The notes: generated by a model from the letters alone, not told the origin. A DNA stretch of 64,000 nucleotides from Conchocele bisecta (GCA_029237695.1 CM055265.1:214970506-215034505), one strand, 5' to 3'. Positions 34,517 to 47,319 are shown, counted from the stretch's first letter. A program made the numbers and translations.

Positions 34517-35016
34517 NNNNNNNNNNNNNNNNNNNNNNNNNNNNNNNNNNNNNNNNNNNNNNNNNNNNNNNNNNNNNNNNNNNNNNNNNNNNNNNNNNNN
34601 NNNNNNNNNNNNNNNNNNNNNNNNNNNNNNNNNNNNNNNNNNNNNNNNNNNNNNNNNNNNNNNNNNNNNNNNNNNNNNNNNNNNNNNNNNNNNNNNNNNN
34701 NNNNNNNNNNNNNNNNNNNNNNNNNNNNNNNNNNNNNNNNNNNNNNNNNNNNNNNNNNNNNNNNNNNNNNNNNNNNNNNNNNNNNNNNNNNNNNNNNNNN
34801 NNNNNNNNNNNNNNNNNNNNNNNNNNNNNNNNNNNNNNNNNNNNNNNNNNNNNNNNNNNNNNNNNNNNNNNNNNNNNNNNNNNNNNNNNNNNNNNNNNNN
34901 NNNNNNNNNNNNNNNNNNNNNNNNNNNNNNNNNNNNNNNNNNNNNNNNNNNNNNNNNNNNNNNNNNNNNNNNNNNNNNNNNNNNNNNNNNNNNNNNNNNN
35001 NNNNNNNNNNNNNNNN
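34517..35016. other. Assembly gap of exactly 500 N
   Basis: A run of 500 undetermined bases, a typical fixed-length scaffold gap; true length unknown. Confidence 0.95.
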
Positions 35017-35614
35017 ATCAGCAATTAAAGTAATTAATATTTTGAAATAGTGTTTTGCTGAGCCCGACAATGGACTTGCAATAATTAATTCATGTAAATT
35101 TTCAGCATGTTGCGATTGTGGTAAAAACATGGAAATAAACATTAAAACATGATCATGATCATGATGTATTTGTAGTTCTTTATCATTCCATCGGCTCCCA
35201 GACAATACACGCATTTCAAACGGCTTTTCTGATTGGCGGACCAAAATAGTTCGCTTTATACTTGTATCACTTATGCAAATATACCATCCAATGAAAACCG
35301 TCGATAGATGTATAGCTAAGCGCTGTTGCTATGCGAATTTTACATTTCCGGTACATTTCACGAGCGCCCCTAACACAGTACGGACTTTTTTAATTTCACA
35401 ACTCGCGAACTCGGACCGAATATTTAATGCGCCCGATTGCCCATATTTTTCCGCGCCATTTGATCCCGCGTCCTTGGTAGAACACTGACCTGTATAAATT
35501 ACCTGTAATAAGTTAGTGGTCAGTTAGTGGTCAGTTAGTGGTCAGTCTGGACATTTGCTGCCTTGACCTCGACCCTGGGCCCGAAAGCAATTTTCACTGG
35601 CCCGAACATATTAT

Positions 35615-35678
35615 ACAATTATTGACTAGTTAGTGAGCCATTGAATATTCTATGGCTCACTAGTCAATAAATAATTGT
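35615..35678. repeat. 64-bp imperfect palindrome
   Basis: ACAATTATTGACTAGTTAG is mirrored by CTAGTCAATAAATAATTGT around a ~10-nt loop. TGAGCCAT/ATGGCTCA forms the inner stem. Confidence 0.75.
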
Positions 35679-35945
35679 TTTATTATATGATAATAGTCTG
35701 TATATAGCACTTACGACCTTATGCTACTAGACAAAAATTGAAAAAGAATTTGAAAAAAAAATGGAAAAAAAAAATGGAAAAAAAAAAGTTTAAAAATTAA
35801 AAATAATAATGCTCGCTACTGGAGCCGAGAATTTTTTTTAATAGTCCTATATTTATCTACATATCATATCTGCACACAGGTCCACATATTGCCACAATAT
35901 TGTCAACACAGTTTACGGAAATGTAATATAATCATTTACCTGTAT

Positions 35946-37353
35946 AAACTAGATTGGTCAGTAAGCGAGGCTTACGGAATACCCCCCGCGTGGGCCCAGG
36001 TACCCCTAAATATGTAAAATTTTCCAAGTGTGTGGGCTTGTGACCTTGACTCTGGGCTTAGCGGGGGCGGCACGAACGTGAATAAGAAGCAGATCCGAGC
36101 AAGGAAATAGAAGTTGTAACCAATTTCTCTGATGTTAAGTTTTGTAAAGAGACTAAGTATGTGATCTTGACCTTGGGATCAGCGGGGATATGTCACAGCA
36201 TGATAGTAGAGCCTTAGAGGAATGCATGCATAAAATATTAAGAATTTTAGATGAAGTTATAACATATTTTTCTGATGTTAAGTGTTGTAAAGATACTAAG
36301 TATTTGACCTTGACCATGGGATCAGCGGGGGTTGGACGGTCGTGAATTTGGCACAGCATGGTAGTAGAGCCTTACAGGAATGCATGTGTGAAATATTAAG
36401 CATTTTAGATGAAGGAAATAGAAGTTATAACAATATTTCTCCGATGTTAAGTTTTGTAAAGAGACTAAGTATTTGACCTTGACGTTGGGATCAGCGGGGG
36501 TTGGACGGTCGTGGATTTGGCACATCATGGTAGTAGAGCCTTAGAATGCATGTGTGAAATATTAAGCATTTTAGATGAAGGAAATAGAAGTTATAACAAT
36601 ATTTCTCTGATGTTAAGTTTTATAAAGAGACTAAGTATTTGACCTTGACCATGGGATCAGCGGGGGTTGGACGGTCGTGGATTTGGCACAGCATGGTAGT
36701 AGAGCCTTACAGGAATGCATGTGTGAAATATCAAGCATTTTAGATGAAGGAAATAGAAGGTTATAAATATTTCTCGGATGTTAAGTTTTGTAGACAAGTA
36801 TTTGACTTACCTTGGGATCAACGGGGGTTGGACCGTGTGGATTTGGCAACAGCATGGTAGTAGACCTTACAGGAATCAGTGTGATTAAGCATTTTAATGA
36901 AGAAATGTTTAACTAACTGATGTTAAGTTTTGTACTAAGTATTTGCCTTGACGTTGGAATCAGGGGTTTGGAGGTGTGGCATTGGCACGATGGTAGTAGC
37001 CTTACAGGAATGCATGTGTGAAATATTAAGCTAGATTAGAAGCAATAGATGAAGGAAACATTTGTTGAAATAGCAATTTATGGTATGAAGGAACAGAAGT
37101 TTTTAACAATATTTCTCTGATGTTAAGTTTACGGACGCACGGACGCACGGACCACAATAGTGAACAAGGGGCCATTTCCATTGTTCTAGATTAAAGAGAT
37201 GGCCCCTTGTAAACAATAGAACAAGGGGCCATACGGAATAAATCAAAGGATTATTTTGTGTTAGGCTCCGCCCCATGGCCCCTTGTACACCCTTGGTTGC
37301 TCGGACAACCTGACTCTAGTATACCCCCCACAACTCGTTGCGGGGGGTATAAT
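35946..37353 (+). mobile_element. SBE-4 copy A
   Basis: Head CTAGATTGGTCAGTAAGCG, then GGGCCCAGGTACCCCTAAAT. The GATGTTAAGT box at 36131, 36274, 36443, 36609 and 36777 gives units of 143-169 bp; units have TTTGACCTTGACC and GGATCAGCGGGGGTTGGACG. From about 36780 to 37060 monomers are full of small deletions. A GGACGCACGGACGCACGG tract, two small fold-backs (37163-37286) and the hairpin tail GTATACCCCCC/GGGGGGTATAA follow. Confidence 0.8.
37163..37286. repeat. Two adjacent AACAAGGGGCCAT fold-backs
   Basis: AACAAGGGGCCAT at 37163 pairs with ATGGCCCCTTGT at 37199-37210; a second pair runs from 37219 to 37286. Both lie between the ACGG tract and the tail of SBE-4 copy A. Confidence 0.65.
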
Positions 37354-37529
37354 TACCTGTAATAAGTTAGTGGTCAGTCTGGACATTTGCACATGCTAGC
37401 ACATGCACAGGTGAATGGTTCTCCCAGTCACTATTGTTCAACCGGAGAAGGCTATTGTTCTATCTACAGGTAAGGTGTACAGAGCACACGAGAAAACGGG
37501 TCTCCATGCATTATTGTCCAGTTTGTAGA

Positions 37530-37862
37530 GTGCGCCAAACAAAAAAGGGAGATAACTAAAAAGTTTCATAAAAATATTCCAAAGGGTGGTCAAGTTATGC
37601 TCCGGACAGGAAATCAGTGTGCGAAAACAAAAAAAGGGAGATAACTAAAATATTAGCTATGCAAGAATTGTCATTCTTGTGCACGACACACCTCCGGGTC
37701 GTGGTCTATGCATGTGTGAAGTTTCATGAAAAATTTCCAAAGGGTGTTCGAGTTATGCTCCGGACAAGAAGTGTCTACGGCGGACGCGGACGCGGCACGG
37801 TGTCAAATCCATAGTATCCCCCCACTTTCGTCTGAAAGACCGGACGAAAGTCTGGGGGATAC
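37530..37862 (+). mobile_element. AGGGAGATAACT repeat with hairpin tail
   Basis: Two units carry AAAGGGAGATAACTAAAA, GTTTCATGAAAAATTTCC and GTTATGCTCCGGACA. After a GGCGGACGCGGACGCGG stretch the tail is a strong hairpin at 37814-37862: GTATCCCCCCACTTTCGTC with GACGAAAGTCTGGGGGATAC. Confidence 0.65.
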
Positions 37863-37869
37863 ACTTATA

Positions 37870-38100
37870 CGTCATTTACTGAGCGTTAAGGTTTCAAATG
37901 CACCAAGTATGGGGCCTTGATCCTGGGCTTAGCAGGGGTGGGACGAACGTGGATTTTTTTACAGGGCAATAGAGGACCATTGAAGCAATGTGTGTGTGAA
38001 ATATGAAGCAGATCAGAGCAAGGAAACAGAAATTATAAGCCATTTTCCGAGCGTTAAGGTTTAGTGGCGGACGGATGGACGGACGCACAGACAACCTGAC
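37870..38100 (+). repeat. Single GAGCGTTAAGG monomer with ACGG-type tract
   Basis: One unit bounded by TGAGCGTTAAGG (37880) and CGAGCGTTAAGG (38048), 168 bp apart, then GGACGGATGGACGGACGC. Related units lie at 61500-61780. Confidence 0.6.
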
Positions 38101-38117
38101 AACACACGGCTACATTT

Positions 38118-38309
38118 ATGGCTGTGACTGGAGAAATGGGGCTTATGGCATTTGTGATCAGTGTAGTTCCTGATCAGATAGCACACTCATGTAGTCTGGT
38201 AATAATCTATATTGCTTGTTTAACGCATGACGGTTGTTTCATTGATGGAATGGCGAACATTGCAGATCCTGATCAGACTGTGCGGATGCATTTCTCCAGT
38301 CACAGCCAT
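38118..38309. mobile_element. MITE-A
   Basis: TATGGCTGTGACTGGAG at the left, TTTCTCCAGTCACAGCCATA at the right; internal TGATCAGTGTAG and GATCCTGATCAGACTG. Confidence 0.85.
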
Positions 38310-38335
38310 ATATATGAGATGGGACCCATTGTTAT

Positions 38336-40003
38336 AACTAGATTGGTCAGTAAGCGAGGCTTACGGAATACGTGGGCCCAGGTACTCCTAAATATGTAAA
38401 AAAAAATCCAAGTGTGTGGGCTTGTGACCTTGACTCTGTGCACGAACGTGAATTTGTCATACATTGGTAGAGGTCCATTGGAGCAATGCGTGTGTGAAAT
38501 GTGAAGCAGATCCTAGCAAGGAAATAGAAGTTATAACCAATTTCTCTCACGTTAAGTTTTGTAAAGAGACTAAGTATGTGACCTTGACCTCGAGATCAGC
38601 GTGGATTTGTCACAGCATGATAGTAGAGCCTTAGAAGAATGCATGAATGGAATATTAAGAATTTTCGATGAAAGAAAGTTATTAAATATTTCTCTGATGT
38701 TATGTTTTGTAAAGAGACTAAGTATGTCACCTTGACCTTGGGATCAGCGGGGGTTGGATGGTCGTAGGTTTGTCACAGCATGATAGTACAACCTTAGAGG
38801 AATGCACAAGTGAAATATTAAGAATTTTCAATGAAGGAAATAGCAGTTATAACTTATTTCTCTGATGTTAAGTTTTGTAAAGAGACCAAGTATTTGACCT
38901 TGACCTTGGGATCAACGGGGGTTGGACAGTCGTGGATTTGGCACAGCATGGTAGTAGAGCCTTACAGGAATGCATGTGTGAAATATTAAGCATTTTAGAT
39001 GAAGGAAATAGAAGTTATAACATATTTCTCTGATGTTAAGTTTTGTAAAGAGACTAAGTATTTGACATTGACCTTGGGATCAGCGGGGGTTGGACGGTCG
39101 TGGATTTTTGACCTTGACCTTGGGATCAGAAAAGGGTTGGACGGTCATGGATTTGGCACAGCATGGTAGTAGAACCTTACAGGAATGCATGTGTGAAATA
39201 TTAAGCATTTTAGATGAAGGAAATAGAAGTTACAACATTTTTCTCTGATGTTAAGTTTTGTAAAGAGACTAAGTATTTGACCTGGACCTTGGGATCAGCG
39301 GGGGTTGGATGGTCATGGATTTGGCACAGAATGGTAGTAGAGCCTTACAGGAATGCATGTGTGAAATATTAAGCATTTTAGATGAAGGAAATAGAAGTTA
39401 TAACATATTTCTCTGATGTTAAGTTATGTAAAGAGACTCAGTATTTGACCTTGACCTTGGGATCAGCGGGCGGTTGGATGGTCGTGGATTTGGCACAGCA
39501 TGGTAGTAGAACCTTACAGGAACGCATGTGTAAAATATTAAAAATTTTAGATGAAGGAAATAGAAGTTACAACATATTTCTCTGATGTTAAGTTTTGTAA
39601 AGAGACTAAGTATTTGACCTTGACCTTGGGATCAGCGGTGGTTGGACGGTCATGGATTTGGCACAGCATGGTAGTAGAACCTTACAGGAATGCATGTGTG
39701 AAATATTAATTACTTTAGATGAAGGAAACAGAAGTTATAACAATATTTCTCTGATGTTAAGTTTTGTAAAGAGACCAAGTATTTGACCTTGACCTTGGGA
39801 TCAGCGGGGGTTGGACGATCGTGGATTTGGCACAGCATGGTAGTAGAGCCTTACATGAATGCATGTGTGAAATATTAAGCATTTTAGATGAAGGAAATAG
39901 AAGTTATAACAATATTTCTCTGATGTTAAGTTTAGTGACGGACGGACGGACAACCGGACTCCAGTATACCCCCCCCCCCACAACTCGTTGCGGTGGGTAT
40001 AAT
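38336..40003 (+). mobile_element. SBE-4 copy B
   Basis: Head CTAGATTGGTCAGTAAGCG at 38339. About nine monomers of ~166 bp with TTTGACCTTGACCTTGGG and CACAGCATGGTAGTAGA follow; one is shortened near 39105-39120. The end has GTGACGGACGGACGGAC and the hairpin GTATACCCCC...GGTGGGTATAA. Complete element. Confidence 0.85.
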
Positions 40004-40270
40004 GACAAAACACAGCTACAGTTATGAAATCATGCACGAAAACTTAGACATCATTCTGATCACCAGCTGTGGTTATTGTTTATTTACTAAATTATCTTGT
40101 AACATATTGTACATACCATTTTCACACTTCACACAAACCGCACATATAAGGATCAGCACTGAAAACAAAATAAAATATTATGACGTGTTGACATCTATAA
40201 CAAGAGCTGTAGGAGAACCACATAGCTCGACTACGAGGGTTGTCGATGTATAGATAGCTTGACAAACAAC

Positions 40271-42518
40271 GTGGCCGCGGCCTGCATAAAAACCTTAACT
40301 AAGGTTGACTAAAAACCTTAACCAAGGGAAATTAAGTAAGTAATTCAAGGTTAAATGTAGGTCAATGTCAGATATAGGTCAGGGGTTATTGATGTACATC
40401 ACTAGGAGATGAAGTTTTCCAAGTATGGTTACTGTATGCCCAGGAGTATTGCATATACAAGCTTGAGTAACAAGAATTCCGCCACGGAAGCGGTGTCGCG
40501 CCTGCCGAGGCATTTGACCGTGAACATTACAAGTAAATAAATGACCTTGACCTCGATAATTTGGATGTGGGGGTGTGCGTAATGAAGCATCATCCCTAGA
40601 CAAACATTGATGTGAAATATTATCAATGTCTGGCAAGGGGTTAAAGAGATATTGTGAAAAAACAATAGCTTTAACGGATTTCTGTTACAAAACCGGTGAA
40701 CATTACAAGGAAATAAATGACCTTGACCTTCAAAATTTGGATGTGGGGGTGTGCGTAATGAAGCATCATTCCTAAACAAACATTGATGTGAAATATTATC
40801 AAAGTCTGGCAAGGGGTTAAAGAGATATTGTGAAAAAACAATAACTTTAACGCATTTCTGTTACAAATCCGGTGAACATTACAAGTAAATAAATGACATT
40901 GACCTTCAAAATTTGGACGTGGGGGTGTGCGTAATGAAACATCATTCCTAGACAAACATTGATGTGAAATATTATCAAAGTCTGGCAATGGGTTAAAGAG
41001 ATATTGTGAAAAAACAATAACTTTAACGCATTTCTGTTACAAAACCGGTGAACTTTACAATGAAATAAATGACCTTGACCTTCAGACTTTGGATGTGGGG
41101 TTGTGCGCATTGAAGCATCATCCCTAGACAAACATTGATGTGAAATAGTATCAATGTGTGGCAAGTGGTTAAAGAGATATTGTGAAAAAACAATAACGTT
41201 AACGAATTTCTGTTACAAAACCGGTGAACATTACAAGGAAATAAATGACCTTGACCTTCAAAATTTGGATGTGGGGGTGTGCGTAATGAAGCATCATTCC
41301 TAAACAAACATTGATGTGAAATATTATCAAAGTCTGGCAAGGGGTTAAAGAGATATTGTGAAAAACAATAACTTTAACGTATTTCTGTTACAAAACCGGT
41401 GAACATTACAAGTAAATAAATGACCTTGACCTCGATAATTTGGATGTGGGGGTGTGCGTAATGAAGCATCATCCCTAGACAAACATTGATGTGAAATATT
41501 ATCAATGTCTGGCAAGGGGTTAAAGAGATATTGTGAAAAAACAATAACTTTAACGGATTTCTGTTACAAAACCGGTGAACATTACAAGGAAATAAATGAC
41601 CTTGACCTTCAAAATTTGGATGTGGGGGTGTGCGTAATGAAGCATCATTCCTAAACAAACATTGACGTGAAATATTATGAAAGTGTGGCAAGGGGTTAAA
41701 GAGATATTGTGAAAAAACAATAACTTTAACTCATTTCTGTTACAAATCCGGTGAAATTACAAGTAAATAAATGACCTTGACCTTCAAAATTTGGATGTGG
41801 GGGTGTGCGTAATGAAGCATCATTCCTAGACAAACATTGATGTGAAATATTATCATGAAGTTTTCCAAGTATGGTTGCTGTAGGCCCAGGAGTATTCCAT
41901 ATACAAGCTTGACTAAAAACCTTAACCAAGGGGAAAGATACCAAGTTTCAGGTCTGTAGCTATTACGGTTTAAAAGTTTTACGAGTTACAAGACAAAATA
42001 GCCAAATTCTAAGTCGAAAAGGGGGAGATAATGCATGACCCGGGGGTTGAATCAAAAATCAAAATAAACTTTGTGCATCTACTCATCATAAGGAAGCTAC
42101 ATACCAAGTTTTACGACTTACAAGGCAAAATTGCCAAATGCTAAGTCAAAAAGAGGGAGATAATCCATGACCCGGGGGTCAAATCAAAATAAATGTTGCG
42201 CATCTACTCATCGTAAGGAAGCTACATACCAAGTTTCAGGTGTGGTGCTAATACGGTTTAAAAGTTTTACGACTTACAAGGCAAAATTACCAAATTCTAA
42301 GTCGAAAAGAGGGAGATATTCCATGACCCAAGGGACGAATCAAAAAACAAAATAAACCTTGCACATCTACTCATCATAAGGAAGCTACATACCAAGTGTC
42401 AGTTCTGAAGCTAGTAAGATTAAAAAGTTTTATGACTTACAAGGTTGGTGACGGACGGACGGGACGGACAGACAAGGGTAACACTAAATGCCCCCTCCAC
42501 TATCGTGGTGGGTCATAA
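40271..42518 (+). mobile_element. SBE-2, large composite copy with two array types
   Basis: Head GTGGCCGCGGCCTGCAT at 40271, and a second head-like piece TGTCGCGCCTGCCGAGG near 40495. A 176-bp array runs from about 40515 to 41850 (box GGTGAACATTACAAG, each with ATGACCTTGACCTTC). AAGTTTTCCAAGTATGG-to-ATATACAAGCTTGA flanks occur on both sides of it (40405 and 41853). A second array (about 41940-42440, units of about 132-156 bp) has GGAAGCTACATACCAAG and GGGAGATAATGCATGAC. Then GACGGACGGACGGGACGG and the tail AATGCCCCCTCCACTATCG. Minus-strand frames of 105 codons repeat every 176 bp and are artefacts. Confidence 0.8.
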
Positions 42519-42534
42519 AAAAAATTAATTATGG

Positions 42535-42720
42535 TAAATTTCAAAATAATTTGACCTTGACATTGGGCACAGGACCTACACAGGTCGGGTATACAATGAA
42601 AATATGGATGATGATAAACACACATGTGAAGTTTCGAGTGAATTTGCGAAGCTGTTTCAGAGATATATTATTGTTATGCTCAGGCTGCTGGAGTGTGTAA
42701 GGTGGAGGAAATTGGGTGGA
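42535..42720 (+). repeat. SBE-1-like monomer fragment
   Basis: AATTTGACCTTGACATTGGG, GAAAATATGGATGATGAT and TGAAGTTTCGAGTGAATT. Another fragment of the same kind lies at 43530-43740. Confidence 0.55.
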
Positions 42721-43529
42721 TACTTCAGGGGATTTTGTCAAGAATAACAGTGAACAGTTCAACTATTTATTTGTTCAATGTCTGTACACACATGTACAGC
42801 TCAGGGAAATGGTAATATATTTCCAGCTGTACTTACTATAGTGGTTGGAGTGAAACAGTGTTGATGGGAACAGTGAAATTTATAATTTGGAAATTTGGGA
42901 GAAAACTGACACAGTGGTTGCCTCAAGATTGGGGTGATTTCACCCTCAACCCTGGTCTTCCTCGACCAGAATATGGGGCGACTCAACCATCCTGTCACTG
43001 TATCACACTTACATTGCAACGTACAGCACCTTGAGAAAAACACGAAACTCTCCACAAACTCAAATGAAAGTCCCCAAAAAGAGTATTAGGAGATACTTAC
43101 TAATGGTCAAATTAGGTAAATAACTCACTATGGTTGACCAGTTCTGTGTTATATCAGGAAAATATGAAAATATTAAATATTAGCATGCTCTGTCAGTTCG
43201 TTTTGGTTACTAGGACAAATTTATCCCATGATGCATCAGCCGGAAGTGAATCAGCCACTAGAATAACAACATGTGATTTTGTGTTGACACATTATATGGA
43301 AAATAAAGTGTATTATCACTCTGGATTGCAGTGCATTCTAACAACTAAAGCATGAAAATTGTCGGAACAAATAAAATCATATGGTCTTTTGGTGTAGGTA
43401 CTCTACTAAACAGAATCGAAATATAATTGTCACTTTGAGCATCAGACATGAAAACTCATTACACAGGTGCGTGTTTCATAGTTCATAAAGTATGTCTCTG
43501 TTTATTTCGAGGGAGTTACAGTATTGTTA
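42721..43529. other. No recognised feature
   Basis: Unique-looking sequence of mixed composition. No frame is convincing. Confidence 0.45.
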
Positions 43530-43740
43530 AAAACTTTAACCTTAATCCAAACAAATATTAAGGTAAATTTCAAAGTAATTTGACCTTGGGCACAGGGGCT
43601 GTACGGGTGGGGCATAGAATGACAATATGGATCATGATAAACACCCATGTGAAGTTTCGAGTGAATTGACCTTGAAGTTGACCTTGAAACTGGGCACAGG
43701 CGCCGCACGCGTAGAATGGCAATATGGACCATGCTACCGA
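43530..43740 (+). repeat. SBE-1-like monomer fragments
   Basis: Two partial units with TTTGACCTTGGGCACAGG, GTGAAGTTTCGAGTGAATT and GACAATATGGATCATGAT. No head or tail. Confidence 0.55.
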
Positions 43741-44500
43741 GGTTTTTATAGTATTATGTATACCAAGCGCGACAACAATATATTAACCCATATCATGCTT
43801 TTTATAATTTCTACTCAAAAGTATTATTTGAACCGTCTTGTCAAGATACGTAGTGACACCATGTATTTCTGTGCATAATTATGAGAATTACTTTTTACTT
43901 TATTTTTACTTTTCGTATGAAAATTTGTGTAGCGTCAGCATGTGCAAACAGTGTAGCTCCATATTAGCCACCTCGTAACACACCATCTCATCAGAATCTA
44001 CACTTCTTGCAAGTAATTTTAATATATTTAAAGAAAAAAACACCCTTTTAATAAATGGACTAGTCTGAAATAATTTTGTGACAATTGGATTTGGTGTAAA
44101 ATTAACATTTCACAGTCCATTCCAGTTATTTAGGGTTGATAGGTTTTTAGGGACCAACCGTGAGACAGTGACATAGATATTAACACTGATGTTATTGGGT
44201 CTTATTTGTAAAGTCATTTGACCTTGGGCTATGGGTAGCAGCATTGACACCACAAGTGTGCATAAAATATTGAAAACCATAATTGATTGCAAACACTAAA
44301 TATTTTATGTATTTAGGTGGTGTGTCACACAAATTCATGCATTCTGTACAAACGATCGCTAAACATAAGCATTACAGACCAACAGATTAGTGAATTGCTA
44401 AATAAGGACCCTTTTTTCTAGGTTTTATCAATTAGTTTGCATTGTAGGTTGGGGTTGTAAACTATTTATTTATTGCATTAATATGGACCATTCACAAGTT
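43741..44500. other. No recognised gene
   Basis: AT-rich, with one TTTGACCTTGGGC box near 44215. Nothing else recognised. Confidence 0.4.
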
Positions 44501-45663
44501 TTATTATGAATCATAATACAGTTTTATTTTACATAGAGTACAGTGTATTACTAGTATTTAAAATACAGTTTAATACTAATTGCAAGTGTATTTATTAAAA
44601 GTCCATAATACATTTTAATCTAATAGCAAGTGTATTAAAAAGTCGTAATACAGGTTTAATACTAATAGAAGTGTCCTAAAAGTCGTAATACAGTTTAATA
44701 CAATAGAAATGTGTATTAAGAGTCATAATACATTTTAATTACTATAGCAGTGTATTAAAAGTCTTTAATACAGTTTATTTTAATAGCAAGTGTATTAAAA
44801 GTTGTATATACAGTTTAATGTGTATTGAAAGTCATATTACAGTTTTATTCTAATAGCAAGTGTATTAAAAGTCATAATACATTTTAATACTTATAGCAAG
44901 TGTATTTAAAAGTATTTATACATATTATACTAATAGATAAGTGTATTAAAAGTCATATACAGTTTATTACTAATAGCAGGGTAATTAAAAGTCGTTATAC
45001 AGTTTAGCTTACTAATAGCCAAGTGTATTAAAATCATTATACATTTTAATACTATTTAGCAAGTGTATTAAAAGTCGTAATACAGTTTATTTGTGTTATT
45101 AAAAGTCGTTATACAGTTTATTACTAATAGCAAAGTGTATAAAAGTATAATCAGTTTTAATACTAATAGCAAGTGTATTACAAGTTGTAATACAGTTTAA
45201 TTACTAATAGAAGTGTATTAAAGTCAAAATACAGTTTAATACTATTAACAAGTGTATTAAAAAGTATTATTCAGTTTATTTTTTTTTTTTTTTTCTAATA
45301 GCAGTGTATTAAAAGTTGTTAATACAGTTTAATGTTGTATTAAAAGTTCATAATACATTTTAATACTAATAGCAAGTGTATTTAAAGTTCATTTAATACA
45401 GTTAATACTAAGCAAGGGTATTATTAAGACGTCATAATACAGGTTTAATACTTATAGCAAGTGTATTAACAGTCCTTCTACATTTTAATACTAATAGCTA
45501 TTGATTCAACGTCATATTACATTTAAATTATAATAGAAGTGTATTGAAAGTTGTTATACAGTTTAATTACTAAGACATTGTTAAGCATGTGTATTATTAA
45601 AAGTCCGTATTACAGTTTATTTACTATTAGCAAGTGGATTAAATGTCATTAATACAGTTTTAA
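44500..45663 (+). repeat. AT-rich ~40-bp satellite
   Basis: More than twenty units built on CAAGTGTATTAAAAGTCGTA and ATACAGTTTAATACTAATAG. Units are noisy with many single-base gains and losses. The array is broken by a MITE and reappears briefly at 46120-46180. Confidence 0.85.
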
Positions 45664-46119
45664 AGGTACATACCCACTTAGTTGCACAAATATTATTTAT
45701 ATCATAGGACATCATCGGAGACATTTTCTGTAAAATAAAATTCTTCAACCATTACCCCAGTATTGATTGGGAATATAAGGGGCGATAAACCGTGTTTCCT
45801 TAAAATGTTAACGGGGCCTTATATTTATTCTTGTAGTTATTTTTGGAATGTACATGATCATACTGTATAATCTGTCGATAATATTATTTCTTTCGGGTAC
45901 GGCATTTAATTAGTTATAAAAATTAAAAAATACCGGTGCTATTTGACATATGACATTAGCTGATACCATCCGCGAGTCACTATCAGTAAAATAATTTTAT
46001 AAATGATTCATTGCTGTTTATCGGGCACTGTATTTTTTAGAACTGGTGGAATCACTGACACAATTATACCACTTGTTTAATTATATAAAGAACGTGTTGT
46101 GCCTACGGAGGTGGGATGT
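45664..46119. mobile_element. MITE-C (TTAA-targeting, piggyBac-like ends) inside the 40-bp satellite
   Basis: Left end TTAA then AGGTACATACCCACTTAG; right end TATAAAGAACGTGTTGTGCC then GGTGGGATGTAT, an inverted match with mutations. Satellite units flank both sides. A better preserved copy at 62517-63890 shows intact TTAA duplications. Confidence 0.75.
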
Positions 46120-46179
46120 ATATAATAGCAAGCGTTATTAAGAGTCCATCATACATTTTATTACTAATAGCACAGTGCT

Positions 46180-47310
46180 TATACATGTACACGTGTTATA
46201 AATTTGTAAAATGATACCAAGTTACTACTTCAATGTTTTATTGCTGTGCTTATGCAATAAATTTTAAATCTAATCATCTGGTGTTAAGTTTAATATGATG
46301 TTTATGACTTAACATTCAACGCGAATTAAATTTTTGCTGTCCGCTGTATTTTTAAATTACATTTTTTCTCTACATATAAACATGTGTCTGGCAAGCTCTT
46401 GAGAATTCATTTCCAATGGAAATGATTCTAGAGAATCATTCATTGGAAATGATTCTAATAGTGATGTCAAACAATGCCTTTTTCTTTAGAAAAAAAGCTA
46501 ACATGAAAAATAGCAAGACGACAGTTTTTGGTTCCCACATTTAGGGGTATTAATTATTTAAGGTGTTAACTGAATTCTGAAGATAACGCAGCATAGTCTC
46601 GCGCATAGCCTCGTTTCTTTTGAAACATTAACTTGTTTAATAAAAAATATACTCATTCAATCAGACTATGTAAGATCCTCTATGTAGTGTATACAAATGT
46701 CACTACTTCTCATGGTTGTACAAGGGGGCCAATATGACCATTGTATCTCTCAAATCTTCCAATTGGACATTACACCATGTATCTGTATGCATTATACTTG
46801 ATTAATGTTAACATTTATGGCGTTGGTTACCATAGTGCTAACGAAAACGAGCATTCTGACATTAGACAGAGTGTTGGTTCACAGGCATTATGGTGCATAC
46901 GGCTACAATAGCTGGTAAGATTACACTGGATATCTACTATGTAATAACAATCGCGGCACGACTGATTGGCTCCGTTGTTTTCGGTTAGTAGTTCTTTTAT
47001 CAAAACCATTCGATTTGAATTATACACGACACATAAAAATGCTGCTGGGTTTATGAGGTTCGGCGATTAGTGTAGATCCAGATCAGCAGTGCATCTGCGT
47101 CTGATCAGGGAGCTACACTGATCTCCCTTACATCTTTGAAACACCGTTTTATTGGCTTCTATCAAGCAATATAGATTGTTTAGAGAGCTATCAACAGTGT
47201 TATACTTAATCAGGAGCTACATGGTCACAAAACCCATAAGACCCAAGTTCTCCATTAAATAGGGTGGTTATACTGTACCTACCCGGTGGAAAACCTTTAA
47301 TTTCTCACTG
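46180..47310. other. No supported gene; small palindrome at 46401-46455
   Basis: CATTTCCAATGGAAATG at 46409 is a perfect palindrome, with nearby TCATTGGAAATGATTCT. Otherwise AT-rich. A MITE-A copy without its left end lies at 47050-47254. Confidence 0.45.
47050..47254. mobile_element. MITE-A, degraded
   Basis: GTGTAGATCCAGATCAGC and ATGGTCACAAAACCCATAAG are the shared internal and right-end motifs; the left end has decayed. Confidence 0.65.
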
Positions 47311-47319
47311 CATGTCTCA

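Noticed and set aside
34348..35244. A 298-codon minus-strand open frame
   Set aside because: It spans the 500-N gap; only its ends are real sequence and they do not resemble a protein.
40379..41944. Series of 72-127-codon minus-strand frames repeating every 176 bp
   Set aside because: They follow the tandem array exactly and carry no domain signal.
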